DNA from: Candidatus Gracilibacteria bacterium CG2_30_37_12
GTDB lineage: Bacteria > Patescibacteriota > Gracilibacteria > BD1-5 > UBA2023
Reading direction: 5' to 3'
Length of the DNA: 7,576 bases
Assembly (NCBI GenBank): GCA_001873165.1
Contig: MNYO01000112.1
Coordinates: 1-7,576 of the forward strand
Shown here: one piece after another, positions 1 to 7,049 of the stretch
How the letters are laid out: each line of letters begins with the position of its first letter
Position numbering within the stretch: the stretch's first letter is position 1
Position numbers and translations under genes: made by a program
Notes under the pieces: model-generated
The model's database searches: none
Told to the model about the DNA's origin: nothing
What the model saw: only the letters and a program-made list of their open reading frames with translations

Positions 1-1
1 T

Positions 2-1321
2 TTCCAATCTTCTGCCAGAGATGCTAATAGAATAGAGAACCTTACTAATTTAAAGAAGTGATTAGATATATTTCAAATCAAATCAGGTAAGTATCCTCTC
101 CCAGAGAACTCAGTAAATATAACAGCATCAGGTACTCTCATATGATACCAATGATTCGCCAAAGACCAAGTAAGTTCTATTGCTAAACTTTCACAAAACG
201 GAACCATAGATCCTCTTGACTCTACCATATACACTACCTACTCTACCAATGCAACTCAAACCAAGATGCAAGCTATGAGTTTCTTGGAAGATGGGAATAG
301 TGTAATAGCAATGAATTCCATTCTCCCTCGCCCTCTGGGAGAGGGTTGGGGTGAGGCTACCTGAAAGGCAGTACTCTGGAGTAGCTTTATTCCAGAAGCT
401 AACGCTTCTGTTACTTCTGATTATAGTAAGAGATATCCAAAAACCATTGGAGATTCACTGGGTATTCTTCTTGACAATGGAACAGGAAGTACCAAGAATC
501 AACCAGTGCAAGAAAGTGGAACTGGAGTAGATGTTGTTTTAACAAATACTGGATACACTGCAGTGTTTGGAAATAAAACGAATGATAGAGTGAGTGGAAG
601 TGGAACTTCTCTTATAACGGCCATTACTACTTATTCACCTGATGGAAAGAATATTTCAAAGTATGATACAAATCTTTTGGGTTATTGGGATATGGAAACG
701 ATAATCCAAAATGGAACTGTATTATCACTCAAAGACTATTCATATAATGATTCTACATCAAGAATCATAAACAATACATCTCTCAATATTATTCAGCCGT
801 GATATCATGGAAAGTCTACGTATTTTGATGGAGGAAAGTGGTATTTTGAACTTGGACAAATAAATGCGATTGTTACAGATTTCACATTCAGTTGTTTTGT
901 AAAAATAGGTAGTACAAGTTCTGGACCAAGAATTTTTACAAATCATCAATTTTGAAATTGGTCAAATGGATTTATTTTGGCAAATTTATGAAATGGATTA
1001 TGGAGATATGCAGTGAGAAATCAATGAATATCATGACCAGTTGATTTGATTGATTTTCCTATTGATAATAATACTTGGCATAATTTAGTGTTTAATAGAT
1101 GAAATGGACAACTTAAAGTATATATTGATGGAGTAAATTTATTTTCCACAGGGATTCTGTATCCATGACAGATTGATTTGTCAACAAATATATTCTCAAT
1201 GTGAGCAAGAACAACTACTGATAGTAATGGATTTTTCAATGGTTCTATCGACGAAGTCCGCATTTATAACAGAGCTCTTTCCGATATTGAGATTCAGAGA
1301 CTTTACAACACGACAAAATAA
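2..1321 (+). CDS. Pilin-like N-terminal region plus LamG domain surface protein, 5' partial (UGA = Gly)
   Basis: The frame is open from the window edge to TAA at 1319-1321 (439 codons) if UGA is glycine; 12 in-frame UGA codons start at 59, 143, 152, 362, 800, 953, 989, 1025, 1034, 1100, 1166 and 1202. The visible N-terminus (SSARDANRIENLTNLKKGL, then KSGKYPLPEN) looks like the segment that follows the hydrophobic helix of type IV pilins and type II pseudopilins, so the prepilin leader and helix probably lie before position 1. The middle (about residues 60-220) is Ser/Thr/Asn-rich and typical of exported proteins. From about residue 224 (LLGYWDMET) to the end is a LamG/concanavalin-like domain, including YFDGGKWYFELG, YIDGVNLFSTG and the hallmark end SIDEVRIYNRALSDIEIQ. 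Several recoded glycines sit where LamG strands and turns expect Gly. I infer a surface-exposed adhesin or pilus-like component binding a carbohydrate or host surface; the ligand cannot be told. A REP-like palindrome is embedded at 325-356. Next gene on the same strand starts 107 bases downstream. Confidence 0.85.
325..356. repeat. GC-rich REP-like palindromic element inserted in frame in the LamG gene
   Basis: A GC-rich, G/C-skewed stretch stands out in an AT-rich gene. Its core is a perfect hairpin: CCCTCT (331-336), loop GGG, AGAGGG (340-345), flanked by CCCTCG on one side and GGTTGGGGTGAGG on the other. It resembles the short palindromic repeats dispersed in many bacterial genomes. Here it lies inside a coding region and is translated as PRPLGEGWGEA without breaking the frame. 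The flanking protein reads smoothly on both sides, so insertion into an existing gene is the simplest explanation (inference). The exact ends and any target duplication cannot be fixed from one copy. Confidence 0.6.
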
Positions 1322-1354
1322 AAACTCACTATCTATATACCTCATAAAATATAT

Positions 1355-1382
1355 TTGCAAAAAAAGACTTTGGGACTATACT
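1355..1382 (+). promoter_or_regulatory. Putative promoter for the 1429 gene
   Basis: TTGCAA at 1355-1360 (4 of 6 to the sigma-70 -35 consensus) and TATACT at 1377-1382 (5 of 6 to the -10) are separated by 16 bases. Transcription would start near 1389, about 40 bases before the ATG at 1429. The match is reasonable, but AT-rich DNA yields such pairs by chance. Confidence 0.4.
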
Positions 1383-1384
1383 CC

Positions 1385-1402
1385 AGAGTAATTAATTACT
1401 CT
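1385..1402. promoter_or_regulatory. 18-bp perfect palindrome, possible operator
   Basis: AGAGTAATTAATTACTCT is its own reverse complement over all 18 bases. It begins two bases after the putative -10 box and covers the expected transcription start of the 1429 gene, where a dimeric repressor could block RNA polymerase. With no loop and only a short T-rich stretch after it, it is a poor intrinsic terminator for the gene ending at 1321, though that role is not excluded. No regulator gene is visible in the window. Confidence 0.4.
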
Positions 1403-1428
1403 ATTGTCTAGATTTTAACCAATTCTCT

Positions 1429-2268
1429 ATGGCTCTTCAGAAAGAGATAAAAGATTTTACGAAAAAGGTACTTCTCCTTGGTATCGTTCTTTCATTTCTC
1501 ATCAATCTCATATTTACCTATGTTTCCTCTTTGAGTGGTGGAAGTAGTACTTATGCGGCTGGAAATGATGGAAAATTTCAGCGGGCAAATGTTCCCTATC
1601 TTGGGAATACGGGAGTGGCAATCGCTATGAATATCGGTCTTCATGAAAAGGAAAAACAAAATACTCCTATTAATCTTTATACAGAAGTTATGCCAGTAGG
1701 GGAGATGCTTGCAGACACTAGTGTTGGTCGCAAGAAACTCATATCGAGCAATATGGTAGCTGCCAATGAATATTTGAATGTTTTGAAAACAGATGTAAAT
1801 ACACTTCTTGATTCCTCAACTGATAGAGAAACAATGCTCGCAAGTTTTCTCGATCAGTTGAAATACCGTTATGCATCGACTAATTCCTATCTTTCCATCC
1901 TTTCTGCACAAGTAACAGAACTTCAATGAACCGTAACTACTTCTGATTTGGCGATTGAGAACATTAAAGTGAGTATGACTGCTGCTTATAAAAATCTTGA
2001 TTACGATAAAACTGAGGAACTCATTAACCAGTATCTTGCAGAAAAACAGAAAAATACGTATGCTCGTACCTATTTAGTATTTATAGGGAAATTTATTTCT
2101 ACTTATCAGATTCTCAATAACTATAATAAGGTTTTTCTCGATACACTCATCAATAATAAACAAGCACTTATTAAAAATGTAACGGTGGTTCTTCCGGATT
2201 CTGGAACCAATCTTATGAAACAACTCAATCTTGTGAAGACAGAAGCAGAATGGAAGGCGATACAATAG
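1429..2268 (+). CDS. Membrane-anchored or secreted helical protein of unknown function (UGA = Gly)
   Basis: The 279-residue frame runs from ATG at 1429 to TAG at 2266-2268, with one internal UGA (1927-1929) read as glycine; under the standard code it splits into a 166-residue piece and a remnant. Residues about 13-33 (VLLLGIVLSFLINLIFTYVS) form a hydrophobic segment after a Lys-rich start, as in an uncleaved anchor or signal peptide; STYAAGND just after it could hold a cleavage site. The rest is polar and probably mostly helical, with patches such as GRKKLISSNMVAANEYLNVL and YDKTEELINQYLAEKQKNTY, and no cysteine or catalytic motif I recognise. I do not recognise the family. It is probably exposed outside the membrane, and its place next to a pilin-like LamG protein suggests a cell-surface role (inference). 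It has its own putative promoter and ends at the terminator at 2281. Confidence 0.88.
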
Positions 2269-2280
2269 AAAAAAGTAAAA

Positions 2281-2313
2281 GAAAAACCTCATTCGTTATG
2301 AATGAGGTTTTTC
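2281..2313. terminator. Bidirectional Rho-independent terminator between convergent genes
   Basis: A 14-bp perfect stem, GAAAAACCTCATTC (2281-2294) and its complement (2300-2313), encloses the loop GTTAT. The flanking A-run and T-run give a U-tract on either strand. It starts 12 bases after the stop of the 1429 gene and lies 5 bases beyond the stop of the minus-strand gene at 2319, so it can end both units. Confidence 0.9.
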
Positions 2314-2318
2314 TAAAA

Positions 2319-2810
2319 TTATTCTTGACCACTTCCTGTTTGTACTTTACTTCCCGTTTGTATGGCTGGTTTGGAAAGATCGTTTCTTACTTTTTCTCGG
2401 ATATCTCCTATATCAAATTGACGTACTTTGAGCTGATTTTGTACGAATTGATTAAGAATAGTAGAGTCTTTAAAGAAGTTGAATGTGAGCCAAGAAAGGA
2501 GTAAGAATCAAAGTACTGTCCCTATGGCGAAGAGCATACCGAGAAGTATGTTATATCCGATGAGCTTCCATTTATTTTTATGAAGTGTCAAAAATTCATG
2601 TTTTTCGAGAACTTTGAGAGTTTTTGTCAGTTCTTTAATGGTCTTATTAAGATCCTTGGTAGTTTTCAAGAGTTCTTGTTGTGTGAGGGAATTCAGGAGA
2701 AGTCCTTTTTCTACAAAAGAAACTTCTTTAATAATCTTTTTCTCTGAGGTTTTTGTTTCTGATATAGATTTATTCATATAAAGATTTTTAAAAATAATGC
2801 TTGGTTTCAT
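2319..2810 (-). CDS. Small single-span membrane protein, DUF5665-like (UGA = Gly)
   Basis: Read on the minus strand from ATG at 2810 to TAA at 2319-2321 it gives 163 residues, with UGA at 2508-2510 as Gly101. The N-terminal half is charged and coiled-coil-like (about residues 45-75, LTQQELLKTTKDLNKTIKEL). It is followed by HKNKWKLIGYNILLGMLFAI and a hydrophobic stretch through the recoded Gly to SWLTFNFF (about residues 81-115), one long transmembrane segment or a hairpin. This order, a helix then 'kWklig.N.l.G...aiG...G', resembles the DUF5665 family; that assignment is from memory of the pattern. Without recoding the protein would end in the middle of its membrane segment. The tail contains QTGSKVQTGSGQE, a small internal duplication. 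An alternative start is ATG at 2777 (152 residues), preceded by a U-rich tract like other starts here. It lies 14 bases after the yvcK-like gene and is probably co-transcribed with it. Confidence 0.85.
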
Positions 2811-2824
2811 GTAAAACTAAGGTG

Positions 2825-3796
2825 TTACTTAATCCATCCTTCGACAAAATCAGAGATGACTTTTGAAAGTTTTTCGGGATCATGACGGATATAATCTTGT
2901 TCATTTACTACATCTCGTTCTATAATCTTATAGGGAACATTTGCAAATAGTTTCATATCAGTAATACGAACTGGTTGTTTATTCTCCTCTTGTTTATATT
3001 TGAGTATAAGTTCTTCTCCGATGGGAGCATTGTTCACGAGAACATAGTCGATTTCATTTTCCCCGATATATTTTTCGATGACATTTACAAAATCTTCGAC
3101 TTCGAAATTATTAGTTTCTCCATATTTCGTCATGATATTGCAAATATATATCATCTTCGCTTTCGATTTTTGTATCGCTTCACGCATACCAGTCGCGAGA
3201 AGATTCGGTACGATGCTTGTATAAAGATCTCCTGGTCCGACGATGATATAGTCTGAATTTACCAGTGCTTCTCTGGCACGATGATTAAGTTCCCCTCCTC
3301 CAACGAGAAATGCTTCTCGAATTTCAAGATTGGCATTATGCTTTGGTATATCGATATTGGTTTCTCCGATAATTTCTGTTCCATCTTCGAGAATTATTCC
3401 GAGTTGTGTATCATCGAGTGTCACGGGAATGACTTTCCCACGAACATCGAACATATCAGAAAGTTCCTGGATTCCTTTTTCAAAGCTTCCTGTTATATCG
3501 GTAAGTGCAGTCAATAGAAGGTTTCCGATGGTATGACCAGCAATTCTATTTCCTGCATTGAATCGGTACTCGAAAAGTTTTCGGACAATCCCCGTGTCTT
3601 CTGAAAGAGCAACAATCGCACGCCGAATGTCTCCAGGAGGGAGTATTCCAAACTGGTCACGGATTTCTCCAGTACTTCCTCAAGAGTCAGAAACTGATAC
3701 AATCGCAGCGAGATTGTAATTTTCATTTTTTTTGAGACCGTAGAGAACATTGAAAGTTCCTGTTCCTCAGCCGATGGTAGTGATGTTTACTTTCAT
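2825..3796 (-). CDS. yvcK: YvcK/CofD-like UDP-sugar-binding protein (UGA = Gly)
   Basis: The minus-strand frame from ATG (3794-3796) to TAA (2825-2827) gives 323 residues, the usual family length. Conserved blocks are visible in order: IGGGTGT (residues 8-14), SDSGGSTG (36-43), LPPGDIR (52-58), FEYRF (75-79), GHTIGNLLLTAL (87-98), GPGDLYTSIVPNLL (about 187-200) and CNIMTKYGET (about 219-228). Gly10 and Gly39 are encoded by UGA (3767-3769 and 3680-3682), inside two glycine-rich motifs, so the standard code would remove the N-terminal nucleotide-binding region and leave only a 229-residue fragment starting at 3514. The family includes CofD, which makes F420, and bacterial YvcK, which binds UDP-GlcNAc and is needed for normal shape and growth on gluconeogenic carbon sources. 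With no F420 genes in sight, YvcK is the better name. It heads a two-gene operon with the 2319-2810 gene and is divergent from the SPFH cluster. Confidence 0.95.
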
Positions 3797-3820
3797 TTAT
3801 TTTTTGACTTTGGAAGTATA

Positions 3821-3848
3821 TTGCATACGATTATACCGTTTTTATATT
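3821..3848 (+). promoter_or_regulatory. Putative promoter of the SPFH cluster
   Basis: TTGCAT (3821-3826) and TATATT (3843-3848) are 16 bases apart, placing a start near 3855, only about ten bases before ATG 3866. The -35 match is weak (3 of 6). It overlaps the opposing yvcK promoter, so the two units may compete for polymerase. Confidence 0.35.
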
Positions 3849-3856
3849 TTAATCAA
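3830..3856 (-). promoter_or_regulatory. Putative promoter of the yvcK operon
   Basis: On the minus strand TATAAT, an exact -10 consensus, occupies 3835-3830. TTGATT (3856-3851) lies 15 bases upstream as a partial -35. Transcription would start near 3823, giving a leader of about 27 bases before ATG 3796. Confidence 0.5.
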
Positions 3857-3865
3857 TCTTTTCGT

Positions 3866-4738
3866 ATGAATAACCTTATTATCCTCCTTGTTGTTCTAGC
3901 AGTGGTCATACCGATGTTTATCAAGAAAATCTCTCAAGGAGAAGTGGGACTTAGAGAATTTCTCGGTAAATATACTGATACCGTTGGTCCTGGTATTGTT
4001 TTTCTCATCCCCGGAGTACAAACACTTCGAAAGATTGATATTCGTGAGCAGGTTATTACTGTTCCAGAACAGCAGATTATTACAAAAGATAATGTTGGAG
4101 TGGCAGTTGATGGAATCGTTTACATTCAGATTAATGATCCAGCAAAAGCCCAGTATGAAATCTCTAATGTATTTCTCGCAGTCGTAAGTCTTGCACAAAC
4201 GAATCTTCGTTCGGTTCTCGGAACTATGGCGCTCGATGAAACTCTTTCTAACCGAGATAATATCAATGCTCGACTTCTTGAATCTCTTGATCGTGAAACA
4301 GGAAAATGGGGAGTGAAAGTAATGCGTGTCGAGATCAAGAAACTCGAACCACCCAAAGATATCCAGGATAGTATGAGCAAGCAGATGAAAGCGGAACGAG
4401 AAAAACGAGCTCTTATCCTCGAAGCAGAAGGATACAAACAGTCTCAGATTACCAAGAATGAAGGAGATAAACAATCCAAGATTCTTCAGGCAGAAGGGGA
4501 TCGTCAGTCTCAAATCCTCCAGGCAGAGGGAAAAGCACAAGCGACTATTGCTATCGCCGAAGCGGATGCTAAATCACTGGAGTTAAAATCCAACGCCGCA
4601 CAAGAGTTCTTCAAAGGACAGGCAGTCGTAAAAGAACAGTTGAGTGTCATCCAGAACTCTCTCTCCGGGGGGAATACGAAATATATTCTTGATAGTGATA
4701 TACTCACCAGTATTAGTAAAACTTTTGGGATAAAGTAG
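3866..4738 (+). CDS. Stomatin/QmcA-like SPFH (band 7) membrane protein
   Basis: The protein has 290 residues from ATG 3866 to TAG 4736-4738. A TTG start at 3821 is possible but would add 15 residues ahead of the natural membrane anchor, and the ATG carries the pyrimidine-rich leader seen at other starts. Residues 3-19 (NLIILLVVLAVVIPMFI) form one membrane segment. An SPFH domain follows (about 24-190) with GEVGLREFLGKYTDTVGPGI, PGVQTLRKIDIREQVITVP, TKDNVGVAVDGIVYIQINDP, LRSVLGTMALDETLSNRDNI and WGVKVMRVEIKKLEPP, the stomatin/slipin signature series. A charged Ala/Glu/Gln helix then holds four 11-residue repeats (184-227), and a short C-terminal tail follows. SPFH proteins oligomerise into membrane rings and microdomains and often modulate proteases or transport. 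The nearest bacterial type is QmcA, which works with the NfeD-like YbbK; a short NfeD-like gene lies at 6554. It has no in-frame UGA. It is first in the plus-strand cluster, with 24 bases to the next ATG. Confidence 0.95.
   Translation: MNNLIILLVVLAVVIPMFIKKISQGEVGLREFLGKYTDTVGPGIVFLIPGVQTLRKIDIREQVITVPEQQIITKDNVGVAVDGIVYIQINDPAKAQYEISNVFLAVVSLAQTNLRSVLGTMALDETLSNRDNINARLLESLDRETGKWGVKVMRVEIKKLEPPKDIQDSMSKQMKAEREKRALILEAEGYKQSQITKNEGDKQSKILQAEGDRQSQILQAEGKAQATIAIAEADAKSLELKSNAAQEFFKGQAVVKEQLSVIQNSLSGGNTKYILDSDILTSISKTFGIK
4415..4546 (+). repeat. Four tandem 33-bp units encoding 11-residue coiled-coil repeats
   Basis: Units begin at 4415, 4448, 4481 and 4514 and encode ILEAEGYKQSQ, ITKNEGDKQSK, ILQAEGDRQSQ and ILQAEGKAQAT. 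The protein repeat is clear while the DNA has diverged, so this is an old structural repeat and not a recent expansion. Such AEG-rich hendecads are typical of the stalk helix after an SPFH domain. Confidence 0.85.
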
Positions 4739-4762
4739 TTTTTTAAACTTTAATATATTCTT

Positions 4763-5297
4763 ATGAAGTTATTTATTCAAAATCTTGGAAAAAATATTTT
4801 TTTTCAAATATTAAGTCTCATAATAATCATTGCGGGGGGGTGTTGTATTTGCAATTATAAACTATCCTAATACCCCTACGACAGGAGAAGTTTCTTGAGG
4901 AAAGTTTATGAATTATTTTAATAATATATTTACGGGGTGTACTGGAAGTGGTGTAATAAAATCTTTTACTTCATCAGGAACTCCAGTTTGTGTGAATAAA
5001 TGAGGGGTTTGGGAAAATGTTCCGCTTACTGATACTACCGATTTTGATGTGAATTGTGAGTATAAATTTAATATGACACTCCAGAATGACTCAAACTATG
5101 CATGGCTTAATAGTCTTACAGCAGTCGGTCATCCATATGTTATAAGTAGTAAATATTTATGAGAAATACTTACTACTGGTGTGCTTTATTGAATATCAAG
5201 TAACTCTAAAAATACTTATTGATATAGGGATAGTGCTTGAATTTTTACGGCAACACCCAATGTGACTGTTGTAAAAATCGATAAAAAGTGTAATTAA
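4763..5297 (+). pseudogene. Frameshifted small secreted or anchored protein gene, G7 tract (UGA = Gly)
   Basis: ATG at 4763 opens a frame (MKLFIQNLGKNIFFQ plus hydrophobic LSLIIIIAGG) that hits TAA 36 codons later. Dropping one G from the G7 run at 4834-4840 joins it to a second frame that continues the membrane segment (GGVVFAIINYPNTPTTG) and runs to TAA 5295-5297, about 177 residues in all. The downstream frame has six UGA codons read as Gly (4896, 5001, 5160, 5190, 5220, 5238). The product would have one N-terminal membrane or signal segment and an exported Ser/Thr/Asn-rich domain with four cysteines outside the anchor (TGCTGSG, PVCVN, VNCEY, KKCN), enough for two disulfides. I do not recognise the family. 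It sits exactly between two SPFH genes with 24-base gaps on each side, as if a normal operon member. The break could be a sequencing or assembly error, a phase-variable switch or a real mutation; the downstream part shows no other damage, which argues against long decay. Confidence 0.75.
4834..4840 (+). repeat. G7 homopolymer tract at the frameshift point
   Basis: Seven consecutive G residues lie in otherwise AT-rich DNA, within the codons for the end of the membrane helix. A length of six (or nine) would give one continuous frame; seven does not. Tracts of this kind are prone to slipped-strand change and to sequencing error. Confidence 0.8.
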
Positions 5298-5321
5298 TCT
5301 TATTTTTTATCTCTTCTTTTT

Positions 5322-6125
5322 ATGTTTGCATTTATCTGAAATCTTTTGAAGAAAACTACTATCTGGACGGTTGTGATTATTATAGGACTCATCATCCTAA
5401 ATGGAGCTTTCGGTACGATTGGTGCTGGACAACGAGGAATTCTCCTTCGTTTCGGTGCGGTTACAAGTACGGTATATAACGAAGGACTTTATTTCAAGAT
5501 TCCTTTGATCGAGGAAGTGAAGAAAATCGATGTAAAAGTACAAAAGGAGCAGACAGAGGCGACTGCAGCATCCAAAGATTTGCAGGCGGTTCATGCAGTG
5601 GTGGCTCTCAATTTTCATATTCTTCCGAAAGAGGCTGGAAAGATATACCAGGAAATAGGAATTGACTACAAGGATAAACTTATCGATCCGGCGATTCAGG
5701 AATCGATAAAGGCTTCCACGGCGAAGTTTACTGCTGAAGAGCTTATCGGTAAACGAGAAATCGTGCGAGCAGAGATGAAGAAACTCCTGACTGACAAGCT
5801 CTCGGTATGGGGAATAAACGTCGACGATGTGAACATCGTTAACTTTAACTTTTCCGAATCATTCAATACGGCTATCGAATCCAAAGTAACCGCGGAACAG
5901 GATGCTCTCGCTTCCAAGAACAAACTCGAACGAATCAAATTCGAGGCAGAACAAAGGATAGTGGAGGCAAAAGGAAAGGCAGAGGCGATGCGAGTCGAGT
6001 CCGAAGCACTTAAGTCCAATCCAGAAGTTCTTCAGCTTCGAGCTCTGGAAAAGTGGAATGGGATACTTCCACAGGTTACGAGTAGCAATATACCATTTGT
6101 AAATATAAATGGACTGGGGAAATAA
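5322..6125 (+). CDS. Prohibitin-like SPFH membrane protein (UGA = Gly)
   Basis: From ATG 5322 to TAA 6123-6125 it has 267 residues. The start is chosen because the U-rich leader CTTTTT directly precedes this ATG and codon 6 is UGA, read as Gly (MFAFIGNLLKKTTIW); under the standard code one is forced to a TTG at 5346. Residues about 12-32 (IWTVVIIIGLIILNGAFG) are one membrane segment. The SPFH domain shows GAGQRGILLRFGAVTSTVYN, EGLYFKIPLIEEVKKIDVKV, TAASKDLQAVHAVVALNFH, IDPAIQESIKASTAKFTAEE and LIGKREIVRAEMKK, matching prohibitins closely. After it come VNFNFSESFNTAIESKVTAE, the AEQ/LERIKFEAEQRI coiled coil and a C-terminal ALEKWNGILPQV segment, also prohibitin-typical. Prohibitin rings surround membrane proteases such as FtsH and act as scaffolds. 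HflC is the main alternative name, but no HflK or FtsH is nearby. It is third in the cluster, and the gap to the next gene is 76 bases. Confidence 0.95.
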
Positions 6126-6201
6126 AATAAGGAAATTTATATATAATCAAGAATTCATAAATCTGAGAAGATAAGAAATCTATAAATAATTATTCAAAAT
6201 A

Positions 6202-6492
6202 ATGCAAATTATACTTTTATATATATTTTTATTTTTCAAATATTTATTCTTTTCTGTAATGGTTATTTATAATATATTTGTTCTCTATGTATTAAGTTCA
6301 TCTCATCCATCAGGTTGGGCTGGTATGGGAGATGTTATGATTATTTATTTTACCATGCTGCTAATGTTCCTATTAAGTATAGGATATCTTTCTTACTTTT
6401 TATGGAAGAATGAGTATATGAATGCAATCATTCCATGAAGTACTGTTGCGATAATTGTTTTGGGAATTATATATATAATGTGTAAGTCATAG
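6202..6492 (+). CDS. Small three-helix membrane protein of unknown function (UGA = Gly)
   Basis: ATG 6202 to TAG 6490-6492 gives 96 residues with UGA at 6436-6438 as Gly79. Three hydrophobic segments are visible: about 4-30 (IILLYIFLFFKYLFFSVMVI), about 43-68 (GDVMIIYFTMLLMFLLSIGY and on) and about 80-94 (STVAIIVLGIIYIMC). The third exists only if UGA is read through. Between the first two is a short loop, SSSHPSGWAGMG. The composition is very rich in Ile, Leu, Phe and Tyr, with no recognisable family motif. It lies between the prohibitin-like and NfeD-like genes on the same strand, so a role in the same membrane complex is possible (inference from position only). A TATAAT at 6142-6147 lacks a convincing -35 partner. 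Confidence 0.75.
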
Positions 6493-6553
6493 TCGGATTT
6501 TATAGAAAAGAATTACAATGATTACCTTTTGAATTATTTCTTAATTTTTCTTT

Positions 6554-6982
6554 ATGTCCAACCTCTTCTATATTTACCTTGCTTCCGGAGTTTTCTTTCT
6601 TCTTATTGAAATGCTGACGGCTACATTTTACGGACTTTCTATTAGTATTACTTGTTTTATTCTCGCACTCTATGTATATATTACAGGGGATGTTACGATA
6701 ACGATTGTACAAGGAGTTATCCTTGTAATCATCTCTGCACTTTTTGCTTATTTCTTGCCAAAATGGCTTCAACCAAATACTCCAGGGTTTAAATCAGGAC
6801 TCGATGCTCATATTGGAAAAATATTTCATTTGGAACGAATCGGGACAGATTGGAAAGTGAAAATAGACGGAGTAGATTATTTGATTGATGAAGTATCAGA
6901 AACTCCTGATTTTGAAGTTGGGAAGAAGGTGCGACTTCAGGGTCAAAATTCATGAATCTTAAAAGTATTAGTGGTGAAATAA
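6554..6982 (+). CDS. Short NfeD-like membrane protein with C-terminal OB-fold (UGA = Gly)
   Basis: ATG 6554 to TAA 6980-6982 gives 142 residues; UGA at 6953-6955 is Gly134 and adds GILKVLVVK, the final beta strand of the domain, which the standard code would cut off. Two or three membrane helices come first: about 5-40 (LFYIYLASGVFFLLIEMLTA onward, then LSISITCFILALYVYI) and about 47-68 (VTITIVQGVILVIISALFAY). After PNTPGFKSGLDAHIGK the C-terminal part (about 84-142) follows the NfeD OB-fold pattern: 'iGk', 'WKVKIDGVDYLID', 'fevGkkVrlqg', 'LkV'. The length fits the short YbbK-type NfeD proteins without a protease domain. These are encoded next to stomatin-type SPFH proteins and bind or stabilise them, so the partner here is likely the 3866 or 5322 product. 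The upstream UUUUCUUU leader directly precedes the ATG. It is the last gene of the cluster, with a terminator 16 bases after the stop. Confidence 0.88.
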
Positions 6983-6998
6983 ATTTGCATTCTTTGAG

Positions 6999-7035
6999 AA
7001 AATACATATCCTTGCACAGGAATATGTATTTTTTT
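6999..7035 (+). terminator. Rho-independent terminator of the SPFH/NfeD cluster
   Basis: AAAATACATATCCT (6999-7012) pairs with AGGAATATGTATTTT (7018-7032) with one bulged T, around the loop TGCAC, followed by a T-run to 7035. It begins 16 bases after the NfeD-like stop. It ends only 14 bases before the next ATG at 7050, so the following gene has almost no room for a separate leader. Confidence 0.85.
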
Positions 7036-7049
7036 ATGTACAAAATAAT

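Noticed and set aside
1173..1391. 72-codon plus-strand frame
   Set aside because: It overlaps the LamG domain in another frame, and the LamG reading is supported by clear homology.
2250..2504. 84-codon plus-strand open frame after the 1429 gene
   Set aside because: It crosses the terminator hairpin and is antisense to the restored C-terminal part of the 2319-2810 gene.
3821..3865. TTG start at 3821 for the stomatin-like gene (15 extra residues)
   Set aside because: The added residues precede a normal membrane anchor, overlap the predicted promoter, and an ATG with the local leader pattern exists at 3866.
3896..4540. 214-codon minus-strand open frame opposite the stomatin-like gene
   Set aside because: It is Cys/Phe/Ser-rich without family features and lies antiparallel to a clear SPFH gene; it is a shadow of that gene's codon bias.
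4415..4546. Tandem repeat considered as a CRISPR-like or recent expansion
   Set aside because: Units have no spacers, are diverged at DNA level and encode a standard SPFH coiled-coil repeat.
4829..4850. Programmed ribosomal frameshift at the G7 tract
   Set aside because: Joining the frames needs a +1 shift or loss of one G; no stimulatory structure or known +1 site (slow codon or stop) is visible, so length variation or sequencing error is simpler.
5346..5348. TTG start for the prohibitin-like gene
   Set aside because: With UGA as Gly the frame extends to ATG 5322 behind a U-rich leader, which is the better start.
3866..6125. HflK/HflC identity for the two SPFH genes
   Set aside because: The first is clearly stomatin/QmcA-like with AEG repeats, the genes are separated by another gene, and no FtsH is present.
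6142..6147. TATAAT as a separate promoter for the 6202 gene
   Set aside because: No acceptable -35 lies 15-19 bases upstream, and TATAAT is frequent by chance in this AT-rich DNA.
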